NCBI GenBank assembly: GCA_002772455.1
Contig: PCSQ01000017.1
Location: 1 to 9,336 of the forward strand
Length of the DNA: 9,336 nucleotides
Source: Candidatus Beckwithbacteria bacterium CG23_combo_of_CG06-09_8_20_14_all_47_9
GTDB lineage: Bacteria; Patescibacteriota; Microgenomatia; UBA1400; CG1-02-47-37
Direction of reading: 5' to 3'
Part shown: positions 1 through 5,955 of the stretch, one piece after another
Layout of the letters: the number at the start of each line of letters is the position of its first letter
Numbering within the stretch: position 1 is the first letter of the stretch
Position numbers and translations under genes: made by a program
The notes under the pieces: generated by a model
Told to the model about the DNA's origin: nothing
The model's input: only the letters and a program-made list of their open reading frames with translations
The model's database searches: none

Positions 1-674
1 CGGAGGTGGACGTCCAGTTGACCGACCAATTGGGCCGGGTGCGGGAAGTGGTCCGGTCCATGAACCTGCCGATTTTTGAAGTCGAAGGGTTTGAGGCCGA
101 TGACGTGATCGGGACTTTGGCGGTTCAGGGGACCCGGCATTCGCCGGGTAAACTAGAAACAGTGATTGTGACCGGCGATAAAGATGCCCTTCAGTTGGTT
201 TATGATGGGAAAGTGCTGGTGTACGTGCCGGCGCGGGGTAAAATCCCGGCAAAAATATATGATGAGGCGGCGGTGGAAGAGCGGCTGGGAGTGAAGCCGG
301 GGCAAGTGACCGATTTAAAAGCCTTAATGGGAGACAGCAGTGACAATATTAAAGGCGTGGCGGGGATCGGGCCGAAGACGGCGGCCGAGATGATTAAAAA
401 ATTTGGCAGGGTTGAAGAAGTGTATAAACATTTAAACCAGTTGAGCCCGGCGATTGCCAAAAAAATGACTGACGGTTATGAAGAAGCGGTCCGAAGTAAA
501 CATTTAGTGACGATTGTGACTGATGTGCCGATTACTTTGGATTTAGATGCCTGCAAAGTGAGCGATTACGACCAAAAAGGGGCAATGAAGTTGTTTGAAG
601 AACTGGGGTTTAAATCTTTAATTAAAAAGTTGCCGAAGGAAGTCCGGCCCAATCCGCAGATAGGGTTGTTTTAA
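1..674 (+). CDS. 5'-3' exonuclease (PolA N-terminal type), 3' part only
   Basis: This is a structure-specific 5'-3' exonuclease/flap nuclease, the domain that removes Okazaki primers and repair flaps. The gene enters from the left edge. The first full codon is at 3, and the frame is open upstream of the GTG at 6, so that GTG is not the start. Visible family motifs, in order, are the acidic metal-site block FEADDVIG (codons near 89-112), TGDKDALQL (near 174-200) and GDSSDN followed by the helix-three-turn-helix stretch GVAGIGPKTA (near 331-390). All the acidic ligands in these blocks are present. The protein stops soon after the H3TH and helical tail (PNPQIGLF, TAA at 672-674), so no 3'-5' exonuclease or polymerase domain follows. 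It is a stand-alone nuclease, as is common in reduced bacteria. Its 3' end overlaps the convergent methyltransferase gene by 53 bp. Family assignment is secure. The N-terminal length is unknown. Confidence 0.93.
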   Translation, partial: EVDVQLTDQLGRVREVVRSMNLPIFEVEGFEADDVIGTLAVQGTRHSPGKLETVIVTGDKDALQLVYDGKVLVYVPARGKIPAKIYDEAAVEERLGVKPGQVTDLKALMGDSSDNIKGVAGIGPKTAAEMIKKFGRVEEVYKHLNQLSPAIAKKMTDGYEEAVRSKHLVTIVTDVPITLDLDACKVSDYDQKGAMKLFEELGFKSLIKKLPKEVRPNPQIGLF

Positions 675-1398
675 TTTCAGTTTCTTTCATAAAATGCCAT
701 TCTTTGAAAATAAAGTTAGGGGTAATAATGTTTTTTAGCGGAAACTTTTCAGTAATTTCAAATTTTTCGGCAAGATAATCAATGGCAACGGATCTTTGTT
801 TATTACCTAAACATGAATCATAGAACATGATGGCGGAATCTTTTTTCATAAACGGGCTTACCTGATTGATAAATCGGCGCGTAAATTCCGCTCCGTCCGG
901 ACCGCCAAAATCGCTTAAAGCATAAGTAGTTGACGGATTGGCAACATTTGGAGCGGCGACGGTCGGACCATTCCAAACAATGTAATCGAATTTTATATTT
1001 TTAACCGGAGCGAATAAGTCTCCGATCCTGAATTCGATTTTGCGTTCTAAATTGTTTAAGATCGCATTAAATTTAGCATATTCAATCGCCCTGGGATTAA
1101 TGTCAATCGCATAAACTTTTTTTGCCTTATCGGCGCAGAATAAGGCGATGGCCCCGGAGCCGGTGGCTAAATCCAAAACAACATCGCCTTTTTTAATCTT
1201 AAGCCGGTTGATAATTTGCGGGGTTTCGTGCGGCAGGATTGCCCAAACCTGGTCGGAAACCTCTTTTTCCCAGAAAAAGAGTTCAATATATTTTCTAAAA
1301 TCTTGCCGCAGCAGCTTTATTAAAGCCGCCCGGCAACTTTTGATCAGTTTGGTGTTTTTGGTAAGCATACAATGATTGCTTTGAATGCATGCTAGCAT
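622..1398 (-). CDS. class I SAM-dependent methyltransferase (HemK/RsmC-like MTS fold)
   Basis: This is a predicted methyltransferase of 258 aa; the substrate is not identifiable. SAM-binding motif I is VLDLATGSGAIALF (residues near 74-87), followed by the acidic motif II YAIDINPRA. The motif IV position reads DYIVWNGPT, where PrmC/RsmC-type N-methyltransferases normally carry NPP(Y/F). The order and spacing resemble the MTS group, and LPHET just before motif I recalls the PrmC region ahead of its SAM site. The second Pro of NPP is present but the first is replaced by Gly, so glutamine or guanine N-methylation should not be assumed. The first ATG is at 1398. An alternative ATG at 1368 (MLTKNTK) is equally plausible, as neither has a clear Shine-Dalgarno. 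The last 16 or so codons (ending LPSATF) read the opposite strand of the exonuclease gene and look like a readthrough tail. The gene is divergent from the glycosyltransferase. Confidence 0.82.
   Translation of the reverse strand: MLACIQSNHCMLTKNTKLIKSCRAALIKLLRQDFRKYIELFFWEKEVSDQVWAILPHETPQIINRLKIKKGDVVLDLATGSGAIALFCADKAKKVYAIDINPRAIEYAKFNAILNNLERKIEFRIGDLFAPVKNIKFDYIVWNGPTVAAPNVANPSTTYALSDFGGPDGAEFTRRFINQVSPFMKKDSAIMFYDSCLGNKQRSVAIDYLAEKFEITEKFPLKNIITPNFIFKEWHFMKETEIKTTLSADWAGLPSATF
1389..1398. repeat. 10-bp perfect palindrome in the divergent intergenic region
   Basis: ATGCTAGCAT at 1389-1398 is a perfect palindrome. It overlaps ATGCAT (1385-1390) and lies at the first possible start codon of the minus-strand methyltransferase gene, 50 bp from the glycosyltransferase start. 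It could be an operator for one or both divergent genes. It is short enough to be chance. Confidence 0.3.
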
Positions 1399-1436
1399 TT
1401 ATATTTTTATTATCAACTCAACCGGGAAAGTTAAGA

Positions 1437-1442
1437 TATAAT
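1437..1442 (+). promoter_or_regulatory. -10 element (TATAAT) for the glycosyltransferase gene
   Basis: A perfect TATAAT sits 6 nt upstream of the ATG at 1449. A transcript starting the usual 6-7 nt downstream would begin at or next to the start codon, giving a leaderless mRNA. No good TTGACA box lies 16-18 nt upstream (the region reads TCAACT), so this is a -10-dominated promoter call. Confidence 0.55.
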
Positions 1443-1448
1443 AGGCTG

Positions 1449-2474
1449 ATGAAAGTAGCCTTGGTCCATGACTATTTGAGCGAGTTCGGCGGGGCCGAAC
1501 GGGTGTTATTAGCGCTGTCTGAAATTTGGCCCGAAGCGCCGATTTATACCGCGTTTTACCGGAAACATTCTCCGGCTTGGGAGTATTTTAAGGATAAAAA
1601 AATCATCACCAGTTGGGCGCAAAAAATCCCATTTTTCTCCAGCAAATTGTATTCACCGCTGCGGTTTCTGGCGCCCAAAATCTGGTCGAGCTTTGATTTT
1701 TCTAAATATGACTTAGTGATTAGTTCTTCCAGCTGGTATATCACTAAAGGTTTTAACGAGATTTGCTACTGTCACACGCCGCCGCGCTGGCTTTACGGTT
1801 ACCGCACCTCGGTTGACTGGCAAAAGTATTGGCCGGTACGGGTTTATGGAAATATCATCGGTTATTTTATGCGCCTCTATGATTTCCGCCAGGCTCAAAA
1901 AGTGAAATATTTTATTGCCAATAGCGAGGAAGTGAAACAAAGAATTTGGAAGTTTTACCGGCGGGAAAGTATAGTGATCTACCCGCCCGTGGAGCTTGAG
2001 CAGTGTCACAGTGCCACAGTGTCACAAAAAAGCGATTACTATTTAATCGTTTCCCGACCGGTGGGGGGCAAGGGGATAGAGCTGGGGCTGGCCGCGGCAA
2101 AAAAATACGGCTTTAAGTTAAAAGTAGTTGGCGGCGGGGCGGTGACTGACGGTGAGCTGGTAAAACTATATTCTCAAGCTAAAGCATTTCTGGCGCTTTC
2201 CCGCGATGAAGATTTTGGAATTACGCCTGTCGAAGCCATGGCTTGCGGCTGTCCGGTGATTGCTTATAATGGCGGCGGCTATAAAGAAACGGTGATTCAC
2301 GGCAAAACCGGAGTATTGTTTAATGATTATTCAGCGGCCGGTTTATGGCAGGCAATAAAAAAGTTAGAGGCAATTAAAATTAAATCCAGTGATTGTTTCG
2401 CCCAAGCCAAGAAATTTTCCAAAGTGCGGTTTAAGCGGGAGATTAAAGAATTCGTGGAAAACAGAGTAAAATAA
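1449..2474 (+). CDS. family 4 glycosyltransferase
   Basis: This is a retaining GT-B glycosyltransferase of 341 aa, likely transferring a sugar from a nucleotide donor to a cell-surface glycan or lipid. The ATG at 1449 is chosen because MKVALVHDYL is the typical GT4 beginning; the longer frame from 1389 adds 20 unrelated residues. The N-terminal domain carries the glycine-rich FGGAERV loop and CYCHTPPRWLYGY (near 106-118), typical of GT4 mannosyl- and rhamnosyl-transferase-like members. The C-terminal donor domain has the EX7E motif (E254 to E262 in EDFGITPVE), then AMACGCPVIAYNGGG. Two oddities stand out. The interdomain linker is encoded by a 26-bp tandem octamer repeat (2001-2026). The segment between KVVGGG and the next helix (VTDGELVKLY) also appears about 15-20 residues shorter than usual. 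Its TAA shares one base with the next gene's ATG (TAATG), so the two are probably translationally coupled. The acceptor is unknown. Confidence 0.9.
   Translation: MKVALVHDYLSEFGGAERVLLALSEIWPEAPIYTAFYRKHSPAWEYFKDKKIITSWAQKIPFFSSKLYSPLRFLAPKIWSSFDFSKYDLVISSSSWYITKGFNEICYCHTPPRWLYGYRTSVDWQKYWPVRVYGNIIGYFMRLYDFRQAQKVKYFIANSEEVKQRIWKFYRRESIVIYPPVELEQCHSATVSQKSDYYLIVSRPVGGKGIELGLAAAKKYGFKLKVVGGGAVTDGELVKLYSQAKAFLALSRDEDFGITPVEAMACGCPVIAYNGGGYKETVIHGKTGVLFNDYSAAGLWQAIKKLEAIKIKSSDCFAQAKKFSKVRFKREIKEFVENRVK
2001..2026 (+). repeat. 8-bp tandem repeat, 3.25 copies, inside the glycosyltransferase gene
   Basis: CAGTGTCA, CAGTGCCA, CAGTGTCA and a final CA follow each other with one substitution. Three octamers make 24 bp, so the frame is kept and the peptide is QCHSATVSQ. 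It falls in the linker between the two Rossmann-like domains, where length changes should be tolerated. Confidence 0.85.
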
Positions 2475-3472
2475 TGAAATTAACTGTTGGTTTTACTTAT
2501 AACCTTAAAAGAGAACGTGGGGAGATTGAGTTTGATTCCCCCGAGGTCATTAGCCTAATTAAGAAGGCAATTGAGCAATTGGGGCATAAAGTGATTCTGA
2601 TCGAAGCGGATTTAAACGCCTATGACCGGTTAAAAAAATTAAAAGGGAAGGTGGATATTGTCTTTAATATCGCCGAGGGGCTGGGTGGGAGCGGACGAGA
2701 GGCACAGATACCGATATTTTGTGAAATGCTGGGTATACCCTATACTCACTCCCGTCCGACAGTCCACGCTTTAGGGCTGGATAAGACTTTGACCAAAAAA
2801 GTGATCGCCGGCGCCGGAGTGCCTGCGCCCAAGTCTCTGTTGATAACAACTTTTAAAGCCGCCGCCCAAATAAATTTAGGCTTTCCTTTAATCATCAAGC
2901 CCAATCGGGAGGGTTCGAGCCTGGGAGTTTTTGACAAAAACGTGGTGGAGAATAAGTCTCAACTCTATAAGCGGTTGAGGTTAATGCTTAGGCAGTTTCG
3001 ACCGGTAATGGTTGAGGAGTACATTGACGGCCGGGAGTTTACCGTCTCACTTTTAGGGGACCAGCCGGAAGTGCTGCCAATTCTGGAACAAAAGTTTGCC
3101 TTTCTGCCAAAGGGTTTTCACCGGATCGCCGGTTATGAGTTGAAATGGCTTTATGAAGACAGGTTAACCGATCAGGCTGAGGCTTACGCTTGTCCGGCAA
3201 AACTGATAAGACGGCAAATTCAAACAATCAAGGCGTTATCGGTTAAAGTATTTAAAACTTTGGAGGTAAATGATTGTGCCCGGATCGATTGGCGCATGGG
3301 ACGAACAGGCAGGTTTTATTTTTTGGAAATTAATACCTTGCCGGGATTAAATTTTTCCGGCAAGGAAATCAGCTATTTTCCGCTTTCGGCCCGGGCCGCC
3401 GGTTATGATCTGACTAGGGTGGTGGATATAATTTTAACCTCGGCATTAAGACGGTTTAATCTGTTAAAATAA
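2474..3472 (+). CDS. D-alanine-D-alanine ligase-like ATP-grasp ligase
   Basis: This is a cytoplasmic ATP-grasp carboxylate-amine ligase of 332 aa. In the Ddl family, ATP is used to join two D-alanines for peptidoglycan precursors. Visible motifs are VFNIAEGLGGSGREAQIP (near 60-77, the counterpart of the Ddl N-terminal substrate/ATP region), KPNREGSSLGV (ATP-binding lysine and serine loop), VEEYIDGREFTV, and ARIDWRM followed by FLEINTLPGLN, which carries the Mg2+-binding Glu/Asn and the substrate loop. The N-terminal motif FNIAEG differs from classical DdlA/B (which has a HG-x-GEDG loop there). It matches a branch of 'Ddl-like' proteins whose true substrate may not be D-Ala. The start at 2474 overlaps the upstream stop by 1 nt, and fpg follows after 3 nt. 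It pairs naturally with the glycosyltransferase in envelope synthesis, but no mur gene is present to confirm that. Confidence 0.85.
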   Translation: MKLTVGFTYNLKRERGEIEFDSPEVISLIKKAIEQLGHKVILIEADLNAYDRLKKLKGKVDIVFNIAEGLGGSGREAQIPIFCEMLGIPYTHSRPTVHALGLDKTLTKKVIAGAGVPAPKSLLITTFKAAAQINLGFPLIIKPNREGSSLGVFDKNVVENKSQLYKRLRLMLRQFRPVMVEEYIDGREFTVSLLGDQPEVLPILEQKFAFLPKGFHRIAGYELKWLYEDRLTDQAEAYACPAKLIRRQIQTIKALSVKVFKTLEVNDCARIDWRMGRTGRFYFLEINTLPGLNFSGKEISYFPLSARAAGYDLTRVVDIILTSALRRFNLLK

Positions 3473-3475
3473 GTC

Positions 3476-4270
3476 ATGCCGGAATTACCCGAGGTCGAGA
3501 CGATCAAAAGACAGCTGGATAGGGTTTTGGTGGGACAAAAGATAAAACTGGTGGAAAAATTACACAAAAAAAGCTTTCAGGGAGAGTCCCTGAAGGTCAT
3601 GGGCAAAAAAATCGTGGCGGTGAAGAGAAAAGCCAAAATGATTTGGATTGATTTGGAGGGGGATTTGAACTTACTGGTCCATTTAAAAATGACCGGGCAG
3701 TTGATTTATCAGGGTGAGGTTGGCAAGCACACACGGGTAGTGTTTGAGCTTAGCCGCGGCCGGTTGATTTTTAACGACTTACGGAAATTTGGCTGGATTA
3801 AAGTGGTGACGAACCAACAATTACAGGAACATTTTACCAAATTACCCCCGGACGTGGTGGACAGGGAGTTTACGGTGAAGTATTTAGAGAAAATTTTGGC
3901 CAGTACCGGGCGGGCAATAAAATTAGTGCTACTGGATCAGCAGAAGACGGGGGGAATTGGTAATATTTATGCTAATGAGGTTTTGTTTTGTAGCGGGATT
4001 GATCCCCGGCGGCCAGCCAATAAAATTATAGGACTGGAGGTTCGGTTCCTACATAAATACGTCAGGCAAGTAATTAACCAGGGGATTAAGGCCGGCGGAA
4101 CTACGGCCAGTGACGAAAACTTTGTTAATGTTTTTGGTAAGCCGGGCCGGTTCCAAAACCAGCTGCTGGTTTATGAGAACAAAACCGTTTGCCGCCGCTG
4201 CGGGGCAAAAATTATTAAGATAAAATTGGGCGGCCGGGGGACGTACTTCTGCCCCAAGTGTCAAAAATGA
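3476..4270 (+). CDS. mutM: formamidopyrimidine-DNA glycosylase (Fpg/MutM)
   Basis: This is a bifunctional DNA glycosylase/AP lyase that removes 8-oxoguanine and formamidopyrimidines in base excision repair. Its 264 aa are close to the usual 270. The N-terminus MPELPEVET gives the catalytic Pro2 and Glu3 after Met removal. Lys54 (AKMIW) corresponds to the conserved Lys57. The lesion-side motifs HLKMTGQL and NDLRKFG carry the intercalating residues. GGIGNIYANEVLF is the helix-two-turn-helix, and KPGRFQNQLLVY precedes a C-terminal zinc finger CRRC-x16-CPKC with the conserved GGRGTYFC arginine. Every key residue seems present, so it is probably active. The ATG at 3476 lies 3 nt after the ligase stop. 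The 3' end (AAAATGA) overlaps recF by 4 nt. Confidence 0.97.
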   Translation: MPELPEVETIKRQLDRVLVGQKIKLVEKLHKKSFQGESLKVMGKKIVAVKRKAKMIWIDLEGDLNLLVHLKMTGQLIYQGEVGKHTRVVFELSRGRLIFNDLRKFGWIKVVTNQQLQEHFTKLPPDVVDREFTVKYLEKILASTGRAIKLVLLDQQKTGGIGNIYANEVLFCSGIDPRRPANKIIGLEVRFLHKYVRQVINQGIKAGGTTASDENFVNVFGKPGRFQNQLLVYENKTVCRRCGAKIIKIKLGGRGTYFCPKCQK

Positions 4271-5301
4271 TCATAAAAAGTTTGATTTTGCAAAACTTCA
4301 GAAGCTATAAAAAACAAAACTTTGATTTTTCCGGCAGCACCACTTTAATTATTGGCAACAATGGCGTCGGTAAAACCAATCTGTTGGAGGCAATTTTTTT
4401 ACTGGCGACCGGGTCCAGCTTCCGGGCGGAAAAAGATGAGCAGATGATGCTTTATGGCCAGGAGTTCGGGAGGGTAATTGGGGAAATTCACCTCGGAGGT
4501 GAAAAATCCGCCACCTCCGAGGTGGTTTTAGGCGTTGTTTTGACTAAACCCAAGCGGTTTTTTATTAACAATGTGGCCAAAAGAAAAATGGATTTTATCG
4601 GCCGCCTGCGCTGTGTTTTGTTCCGGCCGGAAGACATCGACTTAATTTTGGGCAGTCCGTCGATCCGCCGTCACTACCTGGATTTTGTTTTGGAGCAGGC
4701 CGACCGGGAATACCGGCGTTCGAGCCTCTCTTATAAAAAAGGCCTGCGCCAGAGAAATAAATTGCTGGAGCGGCTGCGCAACGGCCAAGCGGAAAGACGG
4801 CAGCTGCTGTTTTGGGATAAATTGCTGATTAAAAATGGCGGGGAAATTACTGCCAAACGAGAAGAATACTTGAATTTTGTCGGCCAAAAAATTGCCAAGA
4901 GGGGAATGCCGCTTAAACTTTTATATGATAAAAGCGCGATTTCCGAGGCCCGCCTGAAACAGTATGAGCGCAATGAAGTGGCGGCGGCTAAAACCCTGGT
5001 CGGGCCGCACCGCGACGAGTTTAGGTTTATTTACCAAAGAGCCGGCAAACTGGAAAAAGATTTAAGCCTTTACGGCAGCCGGGGCGAACAGCGGATGGCG
5101 GTTTTTGGCTTGAAGCTGGCGGAATTGGAGTATGCCGCCGCGCCGCTGCTTTTGCTCGATGACATCTTTTCGGAACTTGATTATGAACACCGGGAGACCG
5201 TGCTTAAACTTTTGGAAAAACAGCAGACGATTATTACGACGACCGATGAACACTTAATTCCGGAAAAGTATAAGCGGAAAATTGACAAAATAAAACTCTG
5301 A
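4267..5301 (+). CDS. recF: DNA replication/repair protein RecF
   Basis: This SMC-like ABC ATPase loads RecA at gaps with RecOR. The ATG at 4267 is preferred over the GTG at 4258 because it begins MIIKSLILQNFRSY, the standard RecF N-terminus, and forms a classic ATGA overlap with the mutM stop, implying coupled translation. Residues 30-37 are the Walker A loop GNNGVGKT. RPEDIDLILGSP is the typical RecF lid region. VGPHRDEF is conserved. The ABC signature region is YGSRGEQR (269-276), and Walker B is LLLLDDIFSELD (294-305). At 344 aa it is slightly short for RecF. A nested palindrome (4489-4524) encodes an odd segment, HLGGEKSATSEV, in a normally variable loop. The usual dnaA/dnaN/gyrB neighbours are absent. 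The stop at 5301 lies 3 bp before pseudogene sequence starts. Confidence 0.95.
   Translation: MIIKSLILQNFRSYKKQNFDFSGSTTLIIGNNGVGKTNLLEAIFLLATGSSFRAEKDEQMMLYGQEFGRVIGEIHLGGEKSATSEVVLGVVLTKPKRFFINNVAKRKMDFIGRLRCVLFRPEDIDLILGSPSIRRHYLDFVLEQADREYRRSSLSYKKGLRQRNKLLERLRNGQAERRQLLFWDKLLIKNGGEITAKREEYLNFVGQKIAKRGMPLKLLYDKSAISEARLKQYERNEVAAAKTLVGPHRDEFRFIYQRAGKLEKDLSLYGSRGEQRMAVFGLKLAELEYAAAPLLLLDDIFSELDYEHRETVLKLLEKQQTIITTTDEHLIPEKYKRKIDKIKL
4489..4524. repeat. nested palindromic element in recF
   Basis: CACCTCGGAGGTG (4489-4501) is followed 10 bp later by its exact reverse complement CACCTCCGAGGTG (4512-4524). Each arm is itself a palindrome around a single central base (CACCTC/GAGGTG). The span is 36 bp, or 12 codons, so the recF frame is kept. 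The first arm extends to TCACCTCGGAGGTGA, which matches 12 of 15 bases of a palindrome in the pckA remnant (5690-5704). Confidence 0.8.
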
Positions 5302-5304
5302 TAG

Positions 5305-5573
5305 AATGAACCGATCAAGAATGCCGCCAAAAAAGCGCTCGACGACGGTTTTACCAAGTACACGTCGACGACAGGAATTCCGGAACTGAAACAGGTTTTG
5401 GTCAAAAGGACGACCAGGATTTTTGCCACCGGCTATTGGAAGAAGGCGGTGTGGCTGTCACCCCGGGCTTGCCGTTTGGGGCAGAGGGATTTATCCGCTT
5501 CAGTTTTGCCAATGCTCCGGATCAAATTAAAAAAGGCATGGATAGTTTGAAGCAATTTGCGGAGCAAAACTAA
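5305..5573 (+). pseudogene. remnant of class I aminotransferase (AspC-type), internally deleted and frameshifted
   Basis: Two pieces of a PLP-dependent aspartate/aromatic aminotransferase can be read. Piece one, from 5305, reads NEPIKNAAKKALDDGFTKYT then GIPELKQ, matching the N-terminal 'A-x-KAL-x-G-x-x-x-YT-x-x-x-GIPELR' region. Piece two, in another frame from about 5395 to TAA at 5571-5573, reads DDQDFCHRLLEEGGVAVTPG, then PFGAEGFIRFSFANA and KQFAEQN, the C-terminal substrate-carboxylate region and end. Everything between is missing, including the Schiff-base lysine and the PLP-binding Asp/Tyr. So are roughly the first 40 residues before the first piece. About 90 codons of an expected 390 or so remain, so it cannot be functional. 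The junction is near 5391-5405. It starts immediately after recF and precedes the pckA remnant. The family call rests on motif recall and is strong; AspC versus a close relative is less certain. Confidence 0.85.
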
Positions 5574-5579
5574 GGCCGG

Positions 5580-5942
5580 GTGACCAAGTTCGGCGCGAGG
5601 AAAACGGGGCAGATGAAGGTGCGGTTGTATACCAAAATTGCCTGGCAGGTACACTTCTTTAAAAATATGTTTTTGCGACCTTCAGGTTCTCACCCTGAAG
5701 GTGAAACGGCAGGTAGTAATTTTGGGCACGTGGTCCGCTTGTTTTTTGGCCTGTCCGGCACCGGTAAAACCGAGAATACCCGGATGGCCAGCGCCGATTA
5801 TCATAAATTAGCGCCGTTTAACTTGATGGTACCCAAGAAGTTTAACCCCCGCGATACCTGGATGGATAAAGTCGCCTACGAGCGGGAAGCCAAAAAACTG
5901 GCCGGATTATTTGACCAAAACTTCAAGCGGTTTGAAAAATAG
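5580..5942 (+). pseudogene. pckA: remnant of ATP-type phosphoenolpyruvate carboxykinase with several in-frame deletions
   Basis: About 120 codons remain of a gene normally near 520-540 codons. AWQVHFFKNMFLRP matches the conserved PckA stretch around E. coli 'AWQAHFVKNMFIRP'. LFFGLSGTGKT is the PEPCK P-loop. ENTR directly after GKT belongs to the downstream 'KTENTR' motif. APFNLMVPKKF, NPRDTW and KKLAGLFDQNFKRFEK form the normal C-terminus. The metal-binding His and Asp residues, the GDDEH motif and most of both domains are gone, so it must be inactive. Strikingly, the reading frame stays open across at least three deletion joints. The GTG at 5580 is only a formal start. The stop at 5940-5942 lies 13 nt before eno, the spacing expected of an old operon. 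A hairpin (5678-5702) sits at one joint. Confidence 0.88.
5678..5704. repeat. nested palindromic element in the pckA remnant
   Basis: ACCTTCAGG (5678-5686) pairs with CCTGAAGGT (5694-5702) across a 7-nt loop. The 3' half also forms TCACCCTGAAGGTGA (5690-5704), which is palindromic with one mismatched pair, and the 5' half contains the small palindrome ACCTTCAGGT. The layout parallels the recF element at 4489-4524. It encodes PSGSHPEGE, which does not belong to PEPCK, so it may have been inserted or left at a deletion joint. Confidence 0.75.
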
Positions 5943-5944
5943 GG

Positions 5945-5950
5945 TAAGAT
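5945..5950 (+). promoter_or_regulatory. possible -10 element (TAAGAT) for eno
   Basis: TAAGAT ends 5 nt before the eno ATG. Seventeen bp upstream is TTCAAG, a poor -35. There is no Shine-Dalgarno in AAGTT just before the start. If used, the transcript would be leaderless. Alternatively eno is still read from an upstream promoter. Confidence 0.4.
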
Positions 5951-5955
5951 AAGTT

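Noticed and set aside
1148..1375. Plus-strand 75-codon frame opposite the methyltransferase
   Set aside because: It is antisense to the SAM-binding motif region, with no recognisable features.
1389..1448. Upstream start for the glycosyltransferase at 1389
   Set aside because: The 20 extra residues do not match the GT4 N-terminus, which begins at MKVALVHDYL, and they would cover the TATAAT box and overlap the divergent gene.
2001..2026. CRISPR-like repeat
   Set aside because: Octamers are directly tandem with no spacers and lie within a coding frame.
4258..4266. GTG start for recF at 4258
   Set aside because: The ATG at 4267 gives the canonical RecF N-terminus and an ATGA overlap with mutM; the extra MSK adds nothing.
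5302..5573. Small plus-strand ORF from ATG 5306 (MNRSRMPPKK) as a real gene
   Set aside because: It stops after 27 codons and runs out of frame across the aminotransferase fragment, whose frame shows clear homology.
5911..5950. TTGACC (5911) plus TAAGAT (5945) as an eno promoter
   Set aside because: Spacing is 28 bp, far outside the usable range; TTGACC is also part of the PEPCK C-terminal coding sequence.
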